NCBI GenBank assembly: GCA_036272055.1
Contig: DATAZL010000116.1
Span: 41,307 to 105,306, forward strand
From: DASZVB01 sp036272055
Lineage (GTDB): Bacteria > Myxococcota_A > Polyangia > Polyangiales > Polyangiaceae
Direction: 5' to 3'
DNA: 64,000 nt
Below, piece after piece: positions 59,090 to 64,000 of the stretch. Numbering within the stretch: position 1 is the stretch's first letter; each line of letters opens with the position of its first letter. The notes below the pieces were generated by a model that was given only the letters and a program-made list of their open reading frames with translations, had not been told where the DNA came from and did no database searches. A program made the translations under genes and the position numbers.

Positions 59090-60852
59090 GTGAACACGTC
59101 GACCAGGAACGGACCTTCCGACGGCTTCACCGGATCGACCAGCCCGAAGCAGAAGCCGTCGACGGCCGAGCCGTCCTTCCTGATGCGCAGGCGGACGAAG
59201 TGCTTGTACCCCGGGTGATCGAGCGCCGTGAACGCCTGCGTGTTCTCGTAACCGAAGAGCGTGAGGAGCACGAGATAGAGCCCGAAGAGGAACGCGCCGA
59301 CGAAGGCCGCGGCCGCGAGCTGCACCTCGGGGACGATGAAGAAGCGCACCGCCGGTTCGAGCCGCGGCAGCGCGACGTGGAACCCGTAGCGAAGCGCGAC
59401 GCAGCTCCCGCAGATGATTGCGGCAAGTGCCATTGCCAGAATGACGGCGGCAGGGCGCCGGCGCGCGCCGCCGATGAGCGCCAGCGCGGCCGACGCCATC
59501 AGCCACGCGGCGACGAACGTGCCGATGTGGAACGCGCCGCGCGTCGGCCAGACCAGGGGGAAGAGGAGCACCGCGAAGACCGCGTGCGGCAGGAGCCCGG
59601 AGCGCACCAGCATGACCTTGAGCGGCACCTGGAAGAGGAGCGCCCGGCTCTGCGCGGCGTTGGGCCATTCCGCGAGCGCGGGGCGCCGGCCCGACTCCAC
59701 GAGCGGCGCAGGATGCAGGAACGCGCCGCCGCCGCCGGCGGTGACGTGGAGGGTCGGCCCCTCTTCTTCGCGCCGGTAGTGGTGGATGTCGCCGGACATG
59801 ACGAGGTGCGGACGCGCGCCGAGTGACAGCCCGAGTGACTCGACGCTGTCCACGCCGGTCGGGCTCGGCACTCCGAAGGCGTAGACCGGGTCCGGCAGGA
59901 CGACCCACGGCGACGAACCGACGTTCTCGTTCAGAAACGACGCGAAGAAGAAGGCCTGGCGCGCGTCGACCCGCTTGAGCTGCCGGTCGACGGCGAGAAG
60001 CGGCACTCGCGGCGCGACCGGCAAGAGGAAGTAGCTCGCGCTCTGCACCGGCGTGTACCCGAGCAGATTCAGGGTGCGCGGCTTGCCGACGTGGCCGCCG
60101 CGAAAAAACTGCAGGGCGAACTCGGCATAGCGCCCGACCTTGGTGCGGTTCGCGCCGTGGAGCGTCGGGTGCGCGCCCTCCTCGAACAGATGGCGCCGGA
60201 AGAGACGGCCGAAGCCGTCGAGCCCGTCGTACCAGTCGTGGTTGCCGGGGATCCCGAGGACGACGCGCCGCTTGCCGTCGTCGCGCTCGGCGAGCACCTG
60301 GTTGAATGGCGCGACGACCCGGCTCTGGATCTCGTCTGCCGTCGCGACGGGATACGCGGTGTCGCCGCCGAAGAGGAGAATGTCGCCACGCGGCGCGACC
60401 AGGTACGCGCCGGGACGTTCCGGATCGGGCACCTCGTACGGCGCGAAGAGGAGCCGCGCCACCGACCGGCTCACCGCGACGTCGTCACCGGTGTCGGCGA
60501 TGTAGTCGATCCACAGATCGCTACCGAGCCGTTCGGTCAAGGTACGGCCGGAGTGCTGGGCGCCGAGGAGGCGCCCGACGCGCTCGGCGAGCACGCCGGG
60601 TTCGTCGGCCGTCATCCAGTCGCGCGAGTCGATGTCCTCCGTCGCGATCGCGCTGGCGATGAGGTGCTGCGCGTGCCCCCAGAAAGAGCGGATCCCGAAC
60701 CACGCGACGCCGCGCGGCCGCTCCCTGCCGCGCGTGAACAGCGAGCGCGGCCGGAGGTCCTTGGCGGACGGTGGTCTCGTCGGCGCGACCGGACTCGGCA
60801 CGACGGGGCTCGGCGCGACGCTCACGGGATCGGGGTTCGTGCTCACTGCCAT
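59074..60852 (-). CDS. Membrane-anchored metallophosphoesterase
   Basis: 592 residues. A calcineurin-like phosphoesterase domain occupies the N-terminal two thirds: DYIADTGDDVA (Asp120), LLFGGDTAYPV (Asp164), LGIPGNHDWYDG (Asn204, His205) and VMSGDIHHYRREEEG supply the metal-binding residues. After about residue 395 there are five or so hydrophobic segments and a final soluble piece (LDHPGYKHFVRLRIRKDGSA). The substrate may be a lipid phosphate or a nucleotide. Its stop overlaps the GTG of the GT-C gene, so the two are coupled. Divergent from uvrA with a 118-bp gap. Confidence 0.88.
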   Translation of the reverse strand: MAVSTNPDPVSVAPSPVVPSPVAPTRPPSAKDLRPRSLFTRGRERPRGVAWFGIRSFWGHAQHLIASAIATEDIDSRDWMTADEPGVLAERVGRLLGAQHSGRTLTERLGSDLWIDYIADTGDDVAVSRSVARLLFAPYEVPDPERPGAYLVAPRGDILLFGGDTAYPVATADEIQSRVVAPFNQVLAERDDGKRRVVLGIPGNHDWYDGLDGFGRLFRRHLFEEGAHPTLHGANRTKVGRYAEFALQFFRGGHVGKPRTLNLLGYTPVQSASYFLLPVAPRVPLLAVDRQLKRVDARQAFFFASFLNENVGSSPWVVLPDPVYAFGVPSPTGVDSVESLGLSLGARPHLVMSGDIHHYRREEEGPTLHVTAGGGGAFLHPAPLVESGRRPALAEWPNAAQSRALLFQVPLKVMLVRSGLLPHAVFAVLLFPLVWPTRGAFHIGTFVAAWLMASAALALIGGARRRPAAVILAMALAAIICGSCVALRYGFHVALPRLEPAVRFFIVPEVQLAAAAFVGAFLFGLYLVLLTLFGYENTQAFTALDHPGYKHFVRLRIRKDGSAVDGFCFGLVDPVKPSEGPFLVDVFTWKSH

Positions 60853-60970
60853 GCGAAGGGCCGGTCGTACGCCACGGACGATACTCCGGGTTCGGCTCGG
60901 ATGGGGCGTCCGTCGGCGTCCGCGGCGCGCTTCTCCGCCGTACCGGAAGCCGTGCTACGGAGCGGCGGAC

Positions 60971-63856
60971 ATGCCCGCCACACGCTCCGCGAAGCGCGCT
61001 GCCCGGAAGCCGCGGCTCGCCGCGCGCGCCGACGCGACCATCGAGATCACCGGCGCCCGCGAGCACAATCTGAAGGTCGACCACCTCGTCTTGCCGAAGA
61101 ACGCCATGGTCGTCTTGACCGGGCCGAGCGGGTCCGGCAAGAGCAGCCTCGCGTTCGACACGCTGTACGCGGAGGGGCAGCGCCGCTACGTCGAGTCGCT
61201 CTCGACGTACGCGCGGCAATTTCTCGGGCGGCTGGATCGCCCCGCGGTCGAGCGCCTGCGCGGCCTCTCGCCGACCATCGCCATCGAGCAGAAGAGCGCC
61301 TCGACGAACCCGCGCTCGACGGTCGGGACGATCACCGAGCTGCACGACTACCTGCGTGTCCTCTGGGCGCGCGCCGGGGTGCAGCACTGCACGGTGTGCG
61401 GCAAGGCGGTCCGCGGTCGGAGCAGCGAGGAGATCGCGACCGACGTGCTCGCGTTGCCGCGCGGACACGCGCTCTTTCTCGCGCCGCGAGTCACGCACCG
61501 GAAGGGCGAGTTCAAGGACGTCTTCGCGGATCTGACGTCACGCGGGTTCGTGCGCGTGCGCATCGACGGGGAAATCCATCGGTTGGACGCGCTCCCGGCG
61601 GTCGACAAGAAACGAAAGCACACCGTCGAGCTCGTGCTCGACCGGCTCACCGTCGAGCCCGCGTCGCGCTCGCGCATCGCCGAATCGGTGGAGCTCGGGC
61701 TCCGCGAGGGCGGCGGCGAGCTCGTCGTCGAGCCGGAGGGAAAGGCGCCGATCCGCTTCTCGTCGTCGCGCTCGTGCTGCGGCGTTAGCTACCCCGAGAA
61801 GAGCCCCCAGAGCTTCTCGTTCAACTCGCCGCTCGGGATGTGCAGCGCGTGCAACGGTCTCGGCATGCGCACGGAGATCGACCCCGCGCTGGTCGTCCCC
61901 GATGCATCGCTTTCCATCAAGCAAGGCGCGATCGCTCCCTGGGCGACGAGCGTCGAGCGCGGCGAGGGCTGGACGTATCGCATCATCGAGGCGATGGCGA
62001 AGTCGACCGGCGTCGATCTCGACGTGCCCTTCGGCAAGCTGTCGAAGAAGCTCCGCGATCAGGTGCTCTACGGCCTCGGCGGCAAGAAGATCCGCGTCAC
62101 CTGGGGCCAGGAAGGGACCGACTCCCACGGCGCGTGGGGCGTGAAGTTCCAAGGCGTCATCCCGAACCTGATGCGGCGCTACCTCGAGACCAGCTCCGAG
62201 AAGATGCGCGAGCAGTACCGTCAATACCTGCGCGAGGTGGGCTGCGACACCTGTGACGGCAAGCGGCTCCGGGCCGAGAGCCTCGCGGTGCGGCTCGGCG
62301 GGCAGAGCATCGCTGACGTGCTCGCGATGTCGGTCGCCGAATCCGACCAGTGGTTTCGCGGCGTGAAGCTCTCGAACACCGAGCGCACCATCGCGAAGGG
62401 ACCGCTCCGCGAGATCCAGAGCCGCCTCACCTTCCTGCTCAACGTCGGCCTCGAGTACCTGACGCTCGATCGCTCGGGCCCGACGCTGTCGGGCGGCGAG
62501 GCGCAGCGCATTCGCCTCGCGAGCCAGCTCGGCAGCGAGCTCTCCGGCGTGCTCTACGTGCTCGACGAGCCGAGCATCGGCCTTCACGCGAGAGACGCGG
62601 CGCGGCTCGTGGAGACGCTCTATCACCTGCGTGATCTCGGCAACTCGGTGCTCGTCGTCGAGCACGACGAGGGCACGATCCTCGCCGCGGATCACGTCGT
62701 CGATTTCGGACCGGGTGCCGGGCACCTGGGCGGCAAGGTCGTCTTCGAGGGGCCGCCGAGCGCGCTCGCGAAGGCCCGTGGCAGCCTGACTGCGGATTAC
62801 ATCACCGGCCGTCGCCGCATCGAGATACCCGCGAAGCGACGGAAGCCCAAGGGCGAGCTCGTCATCCGCGGCGCGCGCGAGAACAACCTGAAGAACGTCG
62901 ACGTGCGGATCCCCCTCGGGTGCCTCGTCGCCATCACCGGCCCGAGCGGCGCCGGCAAGAGCTCGCTCGTCAACGGCATCCTCTTGCCGGAGCTCGCGCG
63001 CCGCCTCCACGACTCCAAGGGTCACGTCGGGGAGCACAAGAAGATCGAGGGCGTCGACGCGATCGACAAGGTCATCGCCATCGACCAGCAGCCGATCGGC
63101 CGCACGCCGCGGAGCAACCCCGGGACGTACACCAAGGCGTTCGACGACATCCGCGCGCTCTTCGCCGAGCTCCCCGACGCCCGCATGAAGGGCTGGAACG
63201 CGGCGCGCTTCAGCTTCAACCTGAAGGGCGGGCGCTGCGAGGCGTGCGAGGGGGACGGCGTCGTCCGCGTCGAGATGCACTTTTTGAGCGACGTGTTCGT
63301 CACCTGCGACGTCTGCCAGGGCAAGCGTTACGGCGCCGAGACCCTCGCCGTCCGCTTCAAGGGCAAGAACATCGCCGACGTGCTCGACCTGGACATCGAC
63401 GCGTGCCGGGAGCTCTTCGCGGCGCACCCGAACATCTCGAAGATCCTGAGAACGCTCGCGGACGTCGGACTCGGGTACGTCAAGATCGGCCAGCCCGCCC
63501 CGACCCTGAGCGGAGGCGAGGCCCAGCGCATCAAGCTCTCCCGCGAGCTCTCGCGCACCCAGACCGGCAAGACGCTCTACGTCCTCGACGAACCGACGAC
63601 GGGCCTCCACTTCGAGGACGTGCGGCGGCTCCTCGACGTGCTCGGAAGGCTCGTCGAGGCCGGCAACACCGTGGTCGTCATCGAGCATCACCTCGACGTC
63701 GTTAAGTGCGCCGACTACGTCGTCGACCTCGGCCCTGGCGGCGGGGACGCCGGCGGCAAGGTCGTCGCGGAGGGAACGCCGGAGGCGCTCGCGCGCACAC
63801 GCGGGAGCGTCACCGGGCCCTTCCTGGCGGAAGCACTCCGCCCGCGACGGTACTAG
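60971..63856 (+). CDS. uvrA: Excinuclease ABC subunit A
   Basis: 961 residues from the ATG at 60971. Two ABC ATPase halves: Walker A GPSGSGKSSL (51-60) and GPSGAGKSSL (about 657), signatures LSGGEAQRIRLA and LSGGEAQRIKLS, Walker B VLDEPSIGLHARD and VLDEPTTGLHFED. UvrA zinc fingers are present: CTVCGKAV and CSACNGLG in the first, CEACEGDG and CDVCQGKRYG in the second. It recognises DNA lesions and loads UvrB in nucleotide excision repair. No SOS-type operator was recognised upstream. Repeat cluster 4 begins a few bases after its stop. Confidence 0.97.
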   Translation: MPATRSAKRAARKPRLAARADATIEITGAREHNLKVDHLVLPKNAMVVLTGPSGSGKSSLAFDTLYAEGQRRYVESLSTYARQFLGRLDRPAVERLRGLSPTIAIEQKSASTNPRSTVGTITELHDYLRVLWARAGVQHCTVCGKAVRGRSSEEIATDVLALPRGHALFLAPRVTHRKGEFKDVFADLTSRGFVRVRIDGEIHRLDALPAVDKKRKHTVELVLDRLTVEPASRSRIAESVELGLREGGGELVVEPEGKAPIRFSSSRSCCGVSYPEKSPQSFSFNSPLGMCSACNGLGMRTEIDPALVVPDASLSIKQGAIAPWATSVERGEGWTYRIIEAMAKSTGVDLDVPFGKLSKKLRDQVLYGLGGKKIRVTWGQEGTDSHGAWGVKFQGVIPNLMRRYLETSSEKMREQYRQYLREVGCDTCDGKRLRAESLAVRLGGQSIADVLAMSVAESDQWFRGVKLSNTERTIAKGPLREIQSRLTFLLNVGLEYLTLDRSGPTLSGGEAQRIRLASQLGSELSGVLYVLDEPSIGLHARDAARLVETLYHLRDLGNSVLVVEHDEGTILAADHVVDFGPGAGHLGGKVVFEGPPSALAKARGSLTADYITGRRRIEIPAKRRKPKGELVIRGARENNLKNVDVRIPLGCLVAITGPSGAGKSSLVNGILLPELARRLHDSKGHVGEHKKIEGVDAIDKVIAIDQQPIGRTPRSNPGTYTKAFDDIRALFAELPDARMKGWNAARFSFNLKGGRCEACEGDGVVRVEMHFLSDVFVTCDVCQGKRYGAETLAVRFKGKNIADVLDLDIDACRELFAAHPNISKILRTLADVGLGYVKIGQPAPTLSGGEAQRIKLSRELSRTQTGKTLYVLDEPTTGLHFEDVRRLLDVLGRLVEAGNTVVVIEHHLDVVKCADYVVDLGPGGGDAGGKVVAEGTPEALARTRGSVTGPFLAEALRPRRY

Positions 63857-63859
63857 TAA

Positions 63860-64000
63860 AGGGGGGCCTTGGCCCCCCGCAGCTTCGCCTTCGGCGAACT
63901 GCTCCCCCCGCCGCTTCGCGGGCTCGCTTCGCTCGCAGCTTCGCCTTCGGCGAACTGCTCCCCCCGCCGCTTCGCGGGCTCGCTTCGCTCGCAGCTTCGC
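63860..64000. repeat. GC-rich hairpin repeat cluster 4 (continues past the window)
   Basis: GGGGGGCCTTGGCCCCCC, then two copies of GCAGCTTCGCCTTCGGCGAA followed by CTGCTCCCCCCGCCGCTTCG and GCGGGCTCGCTTCGCTC, and the start of a third unit at the right edge. Same orientation as cluster 1. It begins 4 bp after the uvrA stop and is cut by the edge. Confidence 0.82.

Noticed and set aside
59090..59908. Upstream extension of the GT-C frame to 59908
   Set aside because: Arg-rich sequence antisense-like within the phosphoesterase gene; the GTG at 59089 gives a normal membrane protein start.
60853..60970. SOS/LexA operator upstream of uvrA
   Set aside because: No convincing dyad of LexA type is visible in the 118-bp divergent region.
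43803..64000. GC-rich intergenic repeats considered as a CRISPR array
   Set aside because: Units are adjoining modules with palindromes and no unique spacers of constant length, and no cas genes are present.

Overview
The window looks like chromosomal DNA from a GC-rich member of the Myxococcota, probably class Polyangia. Signs are the GC-biased third codon positions, membrane-anchored Hanks-type Ser/Thr kinases with disordered tails, a TPR/PEGA-type secreted protein, many lipoproteins with Gly/Ser/Thr linkers, and a sigma-54-activator-like regulator. I see no rRNA, tRNA, CRISPR array, phage or insertion sequence. The species call is inference.

Layout. 1-8.8 kb: a very large TPR protein cut by the left edge, a Bax-inhibitor-1-like membrane protein, a PPK2 kinase behind a small acidic protein, and an aldehyde dehydrogenase behind a membrane-anchored OmpA-like protein. 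9-19 kb: a signalling and envelope stretch with two paralogous GYF-like single-pass proteins, a sigma-70 factor, a Ser/Thr kinase divergent from a TPR/PEGA protein, and a cysteine-rich lipoprotein. 19-31.7 kb: a lipoprotein, a coupled phosphofructokinase-PEP carboxylase pair, a SWIM/SNF2 ATPase, a second kinase, a GAF/AAA+ regulator with a changed GAFTGA loop, and an epimerase preceded by a good -24/-12 site. 31.7-43.8 kb: stress and metal genes: a 58-aa candidate protein, CsbD, a cytochrome c-rhodanese fusion, a lipoprotein carrying a full Hedgehog signalling domain, a multicopper oxidase with a TolC-like partner, a lipase-maturation-factor-like membrane protein followed by a caspase/legumain-like lipoprotein, a quinone oxidoreductase, and a PHM-like copper monooxygenase lipoprotein. 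44-64 kb: a lipoprotein coupled to a stand-alone 5'-3' exonuclease, an ABC exporter, MsrPQ, UppP, an exported LigB-type dioxygenase, a DUF697 GTPase, two large lipoproteins, a two-TM protein, a GT-C transferase coupled to a membrane phosphoesterase, and UvrA.

Three things stand out. (1) 33568-34113 encodes a bacterial Hedgehog-domain lipoprotein with the zinc site and nearly all calcium ligands in place. (2) Two inverted copies of a ~140-bp structured element (11576-11710 and 27241-27382) each fill the gap between convergent genes, and one helix differs between them by three compensatory base-pair changes; this looks like an undescribed conserved RNA or DNA structure. (3) A family of GC-rich, hairpin-rich repeat modules occupies four intergenic regions (43.8, 47.9, 55.9 and 63.9 kb).

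Many functions here concern the envelope: lipoproteins, Tat-exported redox enzymes, undecaprenyl recycling and copper handling. Several gene pairs overlap by 1-16 bp, which suggests translational coupling (pfk-ppc, msrPQ, lipoprotein-exonuclease, phosphoesterase-GT-C).
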